In this document: positions 1 to 6,801 of the stretch, one piece after another | How the letters are laid out: each line of letters begins with the position of its first letter | Numbering within the stretch: position 1 is the stretch's first letter | Source of the DNA: Bradyrhizobium valentinum | GTDB taxonomy: Bacteria; Pseudomonadota; Alphaproteobacteria; Rhizobiales; Xanthobacteraceae | Reading direction: 5' to 3' | NCBI RefSeq assembly: GCF_001440405.1 | Contig: NZ_LLXX01000224.1 | Location: 1 to 36,402, forward strand | Length of the DNA stretch: 36,402 bases | Position numbers and translations under genes: made by a program | Notes under the pieces: generated by a model | The model's database searches: none | Told to the model about the DNA's origin: nothing | The model's input: the letters and a program-made list of their open reading frames with translations, nothing else

Positions 1-1
1 T

Positions 2-328
2 GCCGCCGCCGAAGCGGCCCCGACTGAGACGACCCTCGCCGAGACAGCTCCCTCCGAAGCCGCCACCCCCAGCGCCACCGCGCCCGTTCCGTCGCCGGCA
101 CCGGCCGAACCGGCTCCGGCCCGGCCGGCCCCCTTGTTCCGGTCGCGGCAGGATATCCCAAAGGCTGTTCCAGCCCCCATTCCCGCCGTGATTCCCATCA
201 TCCGGGCGCCTGACGACCCCGGAATCGACGAGGACGGCCCGGCGGACGAATTTGCGGAACAAATCGGCCAGCCCAAGGCGCAGGCCGGCGGCTGGCGGGG
301 ATTTTTGTCACGCTGGGGCGGCAACTAG
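2..328 (+). CDS. C-terminal part of an Ala/Pro-rich protein of unknown function (partial)
   Basis: The reading frame is open from the left edge of the window, so the gene begins outside it and only about 108 C-terminal residues are visible. The first 45 or so residues are almost entirely Ala, Pro, Glu and Thr, a low-complexity linker. This is followed by a more ordinary stretch with an acidic patch near the DEDGPADEF segment, and an aromatic/basic end (GGWRGFLSRWGGN). A TTG at 134 lies inside the frame but is not the likely start, because the frame continues upstream with the same composition. tRNA-Thr lies 93 bases downstream. I do not recognise the family; a disordered tail on a larger enzyme or envelope protein is possible. 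Confidence 0.6.
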   Translation, partial: AAAEAAPTETTLAETAPSEAATPSATAPVPSPAPAEPAPARPAPLFRSRQDIPKAVPAPIPAVIPIIRAPDDPGIDEDGPADEFAEQIGQPKAQAGGWRGFLSRWGGN

Positions 329-421
329 GTTTTTAAGGCCCGCGTTTTTCTTGCCAATCGGGGCCGTGCCCGATATCAGGTGCGGGCGTTTCCGGCTCGT
401 TCCGGACGCTGCGTTCGGTCC

Positions 422-497
422 GCCGCAATAGCTCAGTTGGTAGAGCACGTCATTCGTAATGACGGGGTCACAGGTTCGAGTCCTGTTTGCGGCACCA
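422..497 (+). tRNA. tRNA-Thr (anticodon CGU)
   Basis: The 76 bases fold as a standard tRNA. The acceptor stem is GCCGCAA (422-428) with TTGCGGC (487-493). The D arm has GCTCAGTTGGTAGAGC, the anticodon stem CGTCA/TGACG encloses the loop TTCGTAA, and the T arm contains GGTTCGAGTCC. The anticodon read from the loop is CGT, so it decodes ACG threonine codons. The discriminator is A and the CCA end (495-497) is encoded in the DNA. Confidence 0.97.
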
Positions 498-624
498 GCC
501 TTTTCAAAAAATTCCTTCAGCAGTCGGCATCGGCGTTCACGGATTAGTCTGCGTGACCTGTCTCACATCAGGAATCGCGCCGCCCGGCATAGTCTCCGCC
601 TCGACCTCAAGGGGAGATTTCAAC

Positions 625-1041
625 ATGCGTAAATTCATTCTGATGGCAGGATTCGTTTTGGCCTCCGCCGCCGCGCAGGCTAGCGATCGCAGCCTTTCGC
701 TCGGCGGCATCGAGACGAAGACCGCTCCGGCACCGGCCAAAGTTACGGATGCATCGAAAAGCGCGGAAGCTCCGCAGGCCGCGGAAGCGCCAAAATATGT
801 CGAGCGGCCCGCGGTCGTCGAGCCCAAGCCAGAGACGAGCAAGGCCGAGACGGCCACGCCCAGGGCGGCCAAGGCAGCCAGGATGCATCGGCCCGCTGCT
901 GGCGCTGCGAGCGCCGGCCCCGCAAGGCCTGAAGCCCGGAGAGCGGCGTACACGTCGAGGACCGCGAGGCCGCACCGCGTGCGCTACCAGATCGCAGCGC
1001 GCATCATCGGCGCACTGCACCGGCACGGCATCTACTGGTAA
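625..1041 (+). CDS. Small exported basic, Ala/Pro-rich protein, function unknown
   Basis: The 138-residue product starts at the ATG at 625, preceded by a good ribosome binding site (GGGGAG, 611-616). The start is supported by a clean signal peptide: MRKF, a hydrophobic core, then an Ala-x-Ala-type site near residue 21 (AAAQAS). The mature part is rich in Ala, Pro, Glu and Lys up to about residue 90, then becomes strongly basic with many Arg and His. It ends in a short tail (GALHRHGIYW). I recognise no domain. The composition suggests a disordered periplasmic or surface protein. It is convergent with the deacetylase gene across a terminator. Confidence 0.7.
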   Translation: MRKFILMAGFVLASAAAQASDRSLSLGGIETKTAPAPAKVTDASKSAEAPQAAEAPKYVERPAVVEPKPETSKAETATPRAAKAARMHRPAAGAASAGPARPEARRAAYTSRTARPHRVRYQIAARIIGALHRHGIYW

Positions 1042-1056
1042 TCTTGCCAAAGCAAA

Positions 1057-1097
1057 AACGCGCCCCTCAGGCTTCGAATCCGAAGGGCGCGCTTTTC
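1057..1097. terminator. Bidirectional intrinsic terminator between convergent genes
   Basis: CGCGCCC (1059-1065) pairs with GGGCGCG (1085-1091). A T-rich run follows on the plus strand (CTTTTC), and an A5 run precedes it, which gives a T5 tail on the minus strand. It can serve both the exported-protein gene ending at 1041 and the deacetylase gene ending at 1141. Confidence 0.75.
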
Positions 1098-1140
1098 ATT
1101 GAGTTAAGGCTGGAGCCGGTGAACGGCTTCCCGCCAATCC

Positions 1141-2172
1141 TTACTGCGAAACCGTCTGCACCACGCTGCTGATCGGGCGGCTGGCGACCGCCGGCATCTT
1201 CTGGTCCTTCACCAGCATCGCGTCATATTCGGGCAGGGTTTCGAGCTGCTCCTTGGCCTTCATCTGTACGACCTTGTAGCCGCCGGCTTTCAGGCGGCGC
1301 AGCAGCGTCGGCAAAGCCAGTGCGGTATTTTTCTGCAGATCGTGCATCAGGATGACGCCCTTGCCCTGCTTGTCGAGCTTGGTCATGACGTTCTGGATCA
1401 CCTGGTCGGGACCCGACGATTTGAAGTCGTTGGAATCAACATCGACTGAAAACATCGAGATGTTGCGCGAGGCGAGATAGCCGAGGGCCGGCTGCGTGTG
1501 CGCAAGCCCCGGGAAGCGGAAGAACGGCGCGGGCGCGGTCCCCAGCGCCATCTTCACGGCGCTAAAGCCCTTCTCGATCTCTTCCCTGACCTGCGCTTCG
1601 GTCAGTTTCTTGCTATCGAGATGGGCGTGCGACCAGGTGTGCGAGCCGATAGTGTGGCCGGCGGCCGCGACCTGCTTCAGAATCTCCGGATGATAGGTGG
1701 TGTGCTTGCCGACCGGGAAGAACAGGGCTTTCGTGCATTCGTCCGCAAGCGCCTTGAGCACCGCCGGCGTGGTCGGCCACGGGCCGTCGTCAAACGTCAG
1801 CACCACTTCCTTGTCGGTCAGGAAGTCGAACTGCTTGTATTGCAGGAAGCCGAAGCCCGGGCCGCCTGTGGTGTCGATCACGACGGTGCGGCTGACGCCA
1901 AGTGCGTCGGGATTGGCGCAGGTCGATCGCATCGGCTGGGCAGCCGGAACCGGCGCGGGGGCAGGGGCGGGCTTCGTGAGGGAAGCGGTGATCTCGACGT
2001 CGTCCTTCAGCGCGGGCCTGGCTGCGGCGGATGCCGGCAGCGGCTCGGCCGCACGGGCGGCGACGGTTTGAGGTGGGGCCGCAGCCTGCGGCGAGGAGGT
2101 CCAGAACCAAACGCCGGTGATCACCAGCGCCGTCACTACACTGGCCAGCATCAGGCCCAACGCATTACGCAT
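1141..2172 (-). CDS. Membrane-anchored or exported polysaccharide deacetylase (NodB domain)
   Basis: The product is 343 residues from the ATG at 2172. That start has a good binding site (GGAAAGAG) just upstream; an in-frame start 12 codons earlier lacks this. Residues 7-24 form one hydrophobic segment (signal anchor or signal peptide), followed by an Ala/Pro linker to about residue 80. The NodB homology domain then carries TFDDGP (D128, D129) and SHTWSH (H178, H182), which are the catalytic base and metal ligands of carbohydrate esterase family 4. Known members remove N-acetyl groups from peptidoglycan, chitin oligomers or other glycans in the periplasm. The substrate cannot be read from the sequence. 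Envelope modification is the likely role, and no nod genes are nearby. Confidence 0.9.
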   Translation of the reverse strand: MRNALGLMLASVVTALVITGVWFWTSSPQAAAPPQTVAARAAEPLPASAAARPALKDDVEITASLTKPAPAPAPVPAAQPMRSTCANPDALGVSRTVVIDTTGGPGFGFLQYKQFDFLTDKEVVLTFDDGPWPTTPAVLKALADECTKALFFPVGKHTTYHPEILKQVAAAGHTIGSHTWSHAHLDSKKLTEAQVREEIEKGFSAVKMALGTAPAPFFRFPGLAHTQPALGYLASRNISMFSVDVDSNDFKSSGPDQVIQNVMTKLDKQGKGVILMHDLQKNTALALPTLLRRLKAGGYKVVQMKAKEQLETLPEYDAMLVKDQKMPAVASRPISSVVQTVSQ

Positions 2173-2379
2173 CGCTACTCTTTCCACATACTCGGGGAAC
2201 ACACGCAACGGGCCATTAATGCCAACAATGTCTTAACGTCTCGCGAACACGCGCCGGGAAGGCGAAGAAGATGAGGGGCTTATATCTGAGTGAGGTCAGT
2301 CACAGTCGGCGGCGGGTTCCAGGCGCATGCTCCCGCCATCATCAACGGGCCCGCGTTGCCGGGCCAATGGGAGCCGACA

Positions 2380-2661
2380 ATGACCGCACTGTTCTTCAAC
2401 ACCGTTCGCAAGGTCAGTTTAGCGCTGACCTTCGCCGCCTCGTTCTCCGCCGGCTCATCTACCGCGAGCTTCGCCTTCAGCTCTGAGGCGCAGCAGATGT
2501 GCACCGGCGACGCGTTCCGCCTCTGCAGCTCGGAAATTCCCAATATCCCGAAGATCACCGCCTGCATGATCAAGCGTCGCGCCGACCTGAGCGCCGGCTG
2601 CCGCGGCGTGATGGATCGCGATCTCGCGGCGCAGAAGTCCGGCAAGCTCGCCGCGCACTAA
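2380..2661 (+). CDS. Small exported four-cysteine protein (Cys-rich repeat type)
   Basis: The 93-residue product starts at the ATG at 2380 with GGGAG (2368-2372) upstream. The N-terminus is a signal peptide of about 30 residues. The mature part has cysteines spaced C-x7-C-x12-C-x11-C, within MCTGDAFRLC and ITACMIKRRADLSAGC. This spacing nearly matches the protein encoded at 2902-3123 (C-x7-C-x13-C-x11-C), so the two look like paralogues. The pattern resembles the cysteine-rich repeat of GLG1-like proteins (PF00839), here a single copy. Two disulfides in the periplasm are likely. Function is unknown. It is divergent from the deacetylase gene. Confidence 0.75.
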   Translation: MTALFFNTVRKVSLALTFAASFSAGSSTASFAFSSEAQQMCTGDAFRLCSSEIPNIPKITACMIKRRADLSAGCRGVMDRDLAAQKSGKLAAH

Positions 2662-2688
2662 TCGGCTCACTCGTTTGGCTCTCGGGAA

Positions 2689-2719
2689 CGCTTGCGTCGA
2701 TGCGACGCAGGCGTTTTTT
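2689..2719 (+). terminator. Strong intrinsic terminator
   Basis: A 10-base-pair stem (2689-2698 with 2704-2713, one G-T pair) encloses a 5-base loop (GATGC) and is followed directly by T6 (2714-2719). It lies 27 bases after the first four-cysteine gene, so the second has its own promoter. Confidence 0.9.
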
Positions 2720-2808
2720 GTTTCGCGGCGTTCACGACGCGAACGGTTGGGCCATTTCAGCGTTCACAAATGCGTGCGCCCCGGATTTTGGCGCGCTGGA
2801 TTCCTGTT

Positions 2809-2856
2809 TGACGCGTTTTCTTGACGCGAACCGGTTCCCACCTCTCTCGAAAACGC
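2809..2856 (+). repeat. Dispersed palindromic repeat, family A
   Basis: A 25-base segment (2809-2833) recurs in inverted orientation at 13038-13062 with one mismatch. Within this copy GCGTTTTC (2813-2820) is inverted as GAAAACGC (2849-2856), so it can form a stem. It looks like one of the short intergenic repeats scattered in Bradyrhizobium-type genomes. Confidence 0.7.
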
Positions 2857-2901
2857 TGTAGAACGCGCTGATTGCGTTTCTCCGGTGTGAAGGCATAACA
2901 A

Positions 2902-3123
2902 ATGATCAAGATCCTTTTCGTCATTCCCCTGATCCTGATGGCCTCAAGCGTGTCGGCACAAACACAAAAAAGAGAGGGGCATGACGAGTGCGCGCGCGAC
3001 GTCTCGCGGTATTGCCGGGCGCAGATGCAGGATGGTGATCAGGTCATTCTGGCCTGCCTGAAGCAGAACCGTGCCAAGATCAGCAAGGCCTGCCAGCGGA
3101 AGCTAGCGAGCGCGGGGCAGTAG
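2902..3123 (+). CDS. Small exported four-cysteine protein, paralogue of the upstream one
   Basis: The 73-residue product starts at 2902 with a signal peptide of about 19 residues ending SVSAQ. The mature peptide carries CARDVSRYC, ILAC and KISKAC, giving C-x7-C-x13-C-x11-C. The DGDQVILACLKQN segment is typical of the bacterial cysteine-rich (GLG1-like) repeat. The protein is one such repeat and little else. It is separated from its paralogue by a terminator and a dispersed repeat, so the two are probably transcribed separately. It converges on the TRAP operon, 21 bases from its last gene. Function is unknown; a small disulfide-stabilised periplasmic protein is likely. Confidence 0.75.
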   Translation: MIKILFVIPLILMASSVSAQTQKREGHDECARDVSRYCRAQMQDGDQVILACLKQNRAKISKACQRKLASAGQ

Positions 3124-3144
3124 AAGGCGCCGGGCAGCCGCGAC

Positions 3145-3318
3145 CTATCCCGCTCCATTGCCGTTGGCGCGCAGCGATTGGTAGAAATCGTAGACCAGCA
3201 GCGCCATCACCAATACGCAGATGATGATCAACGGCACAGCCTTGATCCACCAGAGCATGATGCCGAGAAACGTGCAGACGCCGGCAATGCCGATCAGTCC
3301 GGTGATCAAGTTCGTCAT
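3145..3318 (-). CDS. 57-residue membrane protein at the end of the TRAP-amidase operon
   Basis: It starts at the ATG at 3318, which overlaps the TGA stop of the amidase by four bases (ATGA) and has a good binding site (AAGGAG) inside the amidase gene. These features argue strongly that it is a real, translationally coupled gene. The product is almost all membrane: residues 4-23 and 27-45 form two hydrophobic segments with a Trp pair between them (LWWIKAV), followed by a short tail (YQSLRANGNGAG). I do not recognise the family. Its place suggests an accessory to the transporter or hydrolase, but that is inference from position only. Confidence 0.75.
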   Translation of the reverse strand: MTNLITGLIGIAGVCTFLGIMLWWIKAVPLIIICVLVMALLVYDFYQSLRANGNGAG

Positions 3319-4706
3319 CTGCCGCTCCTTGTTTTCGTGCGACCCGCGGCGGTCTTCGCAGGCGCAGCGCCGCCGCGCTTTCCGAGTTTTCTGACAAGCC
3401 AGTTGGCCGTCCGCAACAGCCGCGCATCGTTGCCGCGTCGTCCGACCAACTGCACCCCGATGGGCAGGCCGCTTTCCGATTGCAGCAGCGGCAGCGTCAC
3501 CGCGGGCGTGCCGAGATAAGTCCACATCGAGCAGAATGCCGGATTTCCGGTGCTGTCGAGGCCACGCGGCGCCGGGCCCGGCGCTGCCGGGGTCAAAATC
3601 GCGTCGTATTCGTCGAACACACCGTCGAGCGCTCCGTTGAGCGTCGCGCTGCCGGCCAGCGCCCGCGTGTAGTCGACGGCGAGAATCTTGCGCCCACGCT
3701 CGATCAAGGCGCGCAGCACCTTGCTCAGGGAATCGCCGCCCTGCTCGAAATCGCGGTGCAGGTTGTGCGCCATCTCCACTTCCATGACGGTGCGGTGCAT
3801 GTCGATGGCGCGGTCGAAACTCTGTCCGATCTCGACTTCGGAAACGTGCTCGCCCAGCGCTTCCACCAGTTCGGCAAATGCCTCCGTGGTCACCTTCTCG
3901 GCATGCGCCCAGGCGGGCGAACGGACAAAGGCGAAACGCGGCGGCAGTGGCGGCTCGCTTGCCGCCACCTCGACGAAGGGCGGACGGGCGAGGGGCTGCG
4001 TATCCGGATCCTCTTCGTCGAAACCGGCAAGCAGCTCGGCAAGCAGTGCCGCATCGCCGACCGAGCGCGCAAAGACGCCGACGTGATCGAGCGCCCGCGA
4101 CAAGAGCAGCGCGCCGCTTCGCGGAATCAGGCCGTGTGTCGGCTTGAAGCCGACCACGCCGCAGAAGGCGGCGGGGCGGATCACCGAGCCGTTGGTCTGC
4201 GAGCCGATGGCGCCCGGCACCATCAGCGCCGCAACGGCAGCAGCCGAGCCGGAAGACGATCCGCCCGGCGTGTGATCCGGGTTGTGCGGATTTCGGGTCT
4301 TGCCTGGATTGAAGTAGGCGTACTCGGTCGTCACCGTCTTGCCGAGGATCACGGCTCCTGCCGCCCGCAGCCGCGCCACAGCCGCCGCATCGCGGCGCGG
4401 CGTGCGCCCGGCCCACAGTTTTGAACCGAATTCCGTCGGCATGTCGCCGGTGTCGAAGATGTCCTTGATGCCGACGGGCACGCCATGCAGCGGGCCTATG
4501 GCCTTGCCCTGTTTGCGACGATCGTCGGCAATTTCGGCCTGCAGCATCGCGTGGTCGCGATCGAGAAACGCCCACGCGTCGATATCGCGATCGACCTCAT
4601 CGATGCGCTTGAGGCAGTCGCCGACGAGCTCCACCGAACTGAGCCGGCCGTCGCGGATGCCGGCCGCAGCTTCCGTGAGGCCGAGCGCATGGAGACTCAT
4701 GCGCAC
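3315..4706 (-). CDS. Amidase-signature family hydrolase
   Basis: The product is 463 residues, a normal length for the family. The Ser-cisSer-Lys triad is visible: K81 in PVGIKDIFDT, the cis-Ser S151 in PGGSSSGSA, and the nucleophile S174 in SQTNGSVIRPAAFCG. Family members hydrolyse amides, ureas or carbamates in the cytoplasm; GatA, AtzF and fatty acid amide hydrolases share the fold. No GatB or GatC is nearby, so the tRNA-amidotransferase role is unlikely. It lies 25 bases after dctM and overlaps the next small gene by four bases. A compound imported by the TRAP system may be its substrate. The C-terminus is basic (KTAAGRTKTRSGR). Confidence 0.9.
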   Translation of the reverse strand: MRMSLHALGLTEAAAGIRDGRLSSVELVGDCLKRIDEVDRDIDAWAFLDRDHAMLQAEIADDRRKQGKAIGPLHGVPVGIKDIFDTGDMPTEFGSKLWAGRTPRRDAAAVARLRAAGAVILGKTVTTEYAYFNPGKTRNPHNPDHTPGGSSSGSAAAVAALMVPGAIGSQTNGSVIRPAAFCGVVGFKPTHGLIPRSGALLLSRALDHVGVFARSVGDAALLAELLAGFDEEDPDTQPLARPPFVEVAASEPPLPPRFAFVRSPAWAHAEKVTTEAFAELVEALGEHVSEVEIGQSFDRAIDMHRTVMEVEMAHNLHRDFEQGGDSLSKVLRALIERGRKILAVDYTRALAGSATLNGALDGVFDEYDAILTPAAPGPAPRGLDSTGNPAFCSMWTYLGTPAVTLPLLQSESGLPIGVQLVGRRGNDARLLRTANWLVRKLGKRGGAAPAKTAAGRTKTRSGR

Positions 4707-4731
4707 CCTTTCAGCGTCTTACCCAAGCTGG

Positions 4732-6081
4732 TCACCGCGATCCATAGAGGTAGCCGGGCAACCACAACGCAATTCCCGGGAAGATGTAGACCAGCGCCAT
4801 GGTGAAGAAGACCAGGCCAACGAAGGGAAGCGCACCGGAGAAGATGTCGGTGAGCTTCACCTCCGGCGGCGCCACGCCCTTCAGATAGAAGGCGGCCATC
4901 GCCACCGGCGGCGTGTTGAACGCCGTCTGCGTGTTCAGCGCAACCAGGATGCCGAAGAAGATCGGATCGATGCCGTACTGGGGCAGCAGCGGCAGGAAGA
5001 TCGGCACGAAGATGATGATGATCTCCGTCCATTCCAGCGGCCAGCCGAGCAGGAAGATGATCACCTGGGTCAACAGCAGGAACCCGATCGGAGACAGGTT
5101 CATCGAGGTGAAGAACTGCTCGACCACCGATTGTCCGCCAAGGACGGCAAACACTGCGGAGAACGTCCACGACCCGATGAACAGGTAACAGACCATCGCG
5201 GTGGCGCGCACGGTCAAATACACCGATTCGCGCATCATGGTGTAGTTGAGCGAACGATAGGCGGCGGCCAGTACGATGCTCATGAGAGCGCCCACCGCGG
5301 CCGCCTCGGACGGCGTCGCCAGGCCGAACAGGATCGCGCCGAGCACCGAAACGATCAGCAGCGCCAGTGGCAGGAACGACGTGGCGAGCGCCCAGATTAC
5401 CGTGCCGAGCGGCACGTTGGTCTGCTCGGGCGGCAGCTTCGGCGCGAGCGCGGGATTGATGATCGCGCGCGCCATCGCATAGAGGACGTAGAGCCCGGCC
5501 AGCAGAAACCCCGGAAAGAAAGCGGCCGCATAAAGCTTGACCGCCGAAACGCCGGCGGTCGCCGCATAGACGATCAGGAGAATGCTCGGCGGAATCAGGA
5601 TGCCGAGGCAACCGCCGGCGCAGACGACGCCTGCCGACAGCTTGGTGTCGTAACCGGCGCGCAGCATCGCGGGCAAGGCCAGCAGGCCCATCAGCGTGAC
5701 AACGGCGCCGACGATGCCGGTGGCGGTCGCGAACATCGCGCAGGTGATCAGCGTGGCAACCGCCAGCGCGCCCGGCACGTTCTTCATCGACAGTTGCAAC
5801 GAGTAGAACAGCCGGTCGAGAATGTTTGCGCGCTCGACCAGGTAGCCCATGAACAGGAACAGCGGCACCGCGACCAGCACGTCGCTGGACGTGACCTCGA
5901 ACGTCTTCTGCACCAGGAGCGTGAAGATACGATTCTCGAAGAAGTCCTGGCCGGCCGTGTAGTAGGCGTAGTAGCCGAACGAGACGCCCATCGCCATCAG
6001 CGTGAAGGCGATCGGGAAGCCGAGCATGATGATGAAGATGAACAGGCCCAGCATCAGCATGCCGAGTTGTGGATCGGTCAT
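4732..6081 (-). CDS. dctM: TRAP transporter large permease subunit (DctM family)
   Basis: The 449-residue product starts at the ATG at 6081. This overlaps the end of dctQ by four bases and has GGGGAG just upstream; a longer in-frame extension lies wholly inside dctQ. The protein is hydrophobic throughout, consistent with the 12-14 membrane segments of DctM. It shows family features such as MTDPQLGMLMLGLFIF, the LPPSILLIVYA-like segment (LIPPSILLIVYAATAG) and FNTPPVAMAAFYLKG near the end. DctM carries out sodium-driven uptake together with DctQ and a periplasmic binding protein. The substrate is set by the binding protein. Confidence 0.94.
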   Translation of the reverse strand: MTDPQLGMLMLGLFIFIIMLGFPIAFTLMAMGVSFGYYAYYTAGQDFFENRIFTLLVQKTFEVTSSDVLVAVPLFLFMGYLVERANILDRLFYSLQLSMKNVPGALAVATLITCAMFATATGIVGAVVTLMGLLALPAMLRAGYDTKLSAGVVCAGGCLGILIPPSILLIVYAATAGVSAVKLYAAAFFPGFLLAGLYVLYAMARAIINPALAPKLPPEQTNVPLGTVIWALATSFLPLALLIVSVLGAILFGLATPSEAAAVGALMSIVLAAAYRSLNYTMMRESVYLTVRATAMVCYLFIGSWTFSAVFAVLGGQSVVEQFFTSMNLSPIGFLLLTQVIIFLLGWPLEWTEIIIIFVPIFLPLLPQYGIDPIFFGILVALNTQTAFNTPPVAMAAFYLKGVAPPEVKLTDIFSGALPFVGLVFFTMALVYIFPGIALWLPGYLYGSR

Positions 6082-6680
6082 GCGCCTGCTCCCCTCTCGC
6101 TCTGCTGCTCGGCCGCATGCTGCTGATGTTCGCGAATGATGAGGCTTTCGGTCTCCTCCACGTCGTGCAGGCGCTGCGGCCATTGGCCGGTGCGGATGCA
6201 CAGCACGCAGCGGATGATTTCAGCCACCCCCTGCAGAAGCAGAAGGACACCGGTGGCCGGGATCAGCGCTTTCAGCGGAAACACCGGCACGCCGGCCGGA
6301 CTGAAGATGCTGACTTCGCGGAAGCGCACCGACATATCGGCATAATTCCAGCCGGAATACATCAGTGCCGCGATTGCCGGCAGGAAGAACAAAATGTAGA
6401 GGACGAGGTCCATCGTCGCCTGGGTGCGCGGCGACCAGAGGCGGTAGACCACGTCGGCGCGCACATGGCCGTTCCGCGAGAGCGTATAAGCACCGGCCAT
6501 CAGGAACATCGCGCCGTAGGTGATGTAGCTGATGTCGAAAGCCCAGGTGGTCGGCGCACGCAGCACGTAGCGCATGAACACCTCGTAGCTGACACCCAGC
6601 GTCAGGACGAGAATCAGCCAGGCGAACGCCTTGCCGACCCAGGTGCTGAGCTCATCAATGAAGAAGAGAAATTTTTTCAT
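6078..6680 (-). CDS. dctQ: TRAP transporter small permease subunit (DctQ family)
   Basis: The 200-residue product has four hydrophobic segments, at about residues 14-34, 47-68, 92-112 and 138-157, as expected for DctQ. FDISYITYGAMFLMAGAYTL and the RADVVYRL segment after it match the family's conserved core. The C-terminal 30 residues are hydrophilic and rich in Glu, Gln and His (HQQHAAEQQSERGAGA). The start at 6680 has only a weak binding site, so its translation may be low. It overlaps dctM by four bases and follows dctP after a 121-base gap containing a strong stem-loop. Confidence 0.92.
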   Translation of the reverse strand: MKKFLFFIDELSTWVGKAFAWLILVLTLGVSYEVFMRYVLRAPTTWAFDISYITYGAMFLMAGAYTLSRNGHVRADVVYRLWSPRTQATMDLVLYILFFLPAIAALMYSGWNYADMSVRFREVSIFSPAGVPVFPLKALIPATGVLLLLQGVAEIIRCVLCIRTGQWPQRLHDVEETESLIIREHQQHAAEQQSERGAGA

Positions 6681-6738
6681 GCGAACTTAACTCGCCGCGA
6701 CTCGCACATGCCGATGTCCCCCACCGTTTTTCTTGACC

Positions 6739-6763
6739 GGGCGGCGCCTTGACTGCGCCGCCC
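6739..6763 (-). promoter_or_regulatory. Intercistronic stem-loop between dctP and dctQ
   Basis: GGGCGGCGC (6739-6747) pairs perfectly with GCGCCGCCC (6755-6763) around a 7-base loop. On the minus strand no T-run follows, so it is not a classical terminator. It may stabilise the upstream dctP message and so allow more binding protein than permease. That effect is inferred. Confidence 0.6.
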
Positions 6764-6801
6764 TTCGTTCATGCTGCGTCAGCGTTAAGCAGCGAAAGCC
6801 G

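Noticed and set aside
134..328. A separate short gene starting at TTG 134
   Set aside because: The same frame is open from the left edge with continuous composition and no binding site at 134, so it is the tail of a longer gene.
1141..2172. NodB nodulation gene
   Set aside because: The domain is shared, but the long N-terminal anchor and the absence of nodA, nodC or a nod box point to an envelope deacetylase.
3315..4706. GatA subunit of glutamyl-tRNA amidotransferase
   Set aside because: No gatB or gatC is nearby, and the gene sits in a transporter operon; a general amidase-signature enzyme fits better.
4339..6126. A 595-codon plus-strand frame opposite the amidase, dctM and dctQ genes
   Set aside because: It spans three well-supported genes in antisense and has a low-complexity Gln/Arg/His-rich product, so it is a codon-bias artefact.
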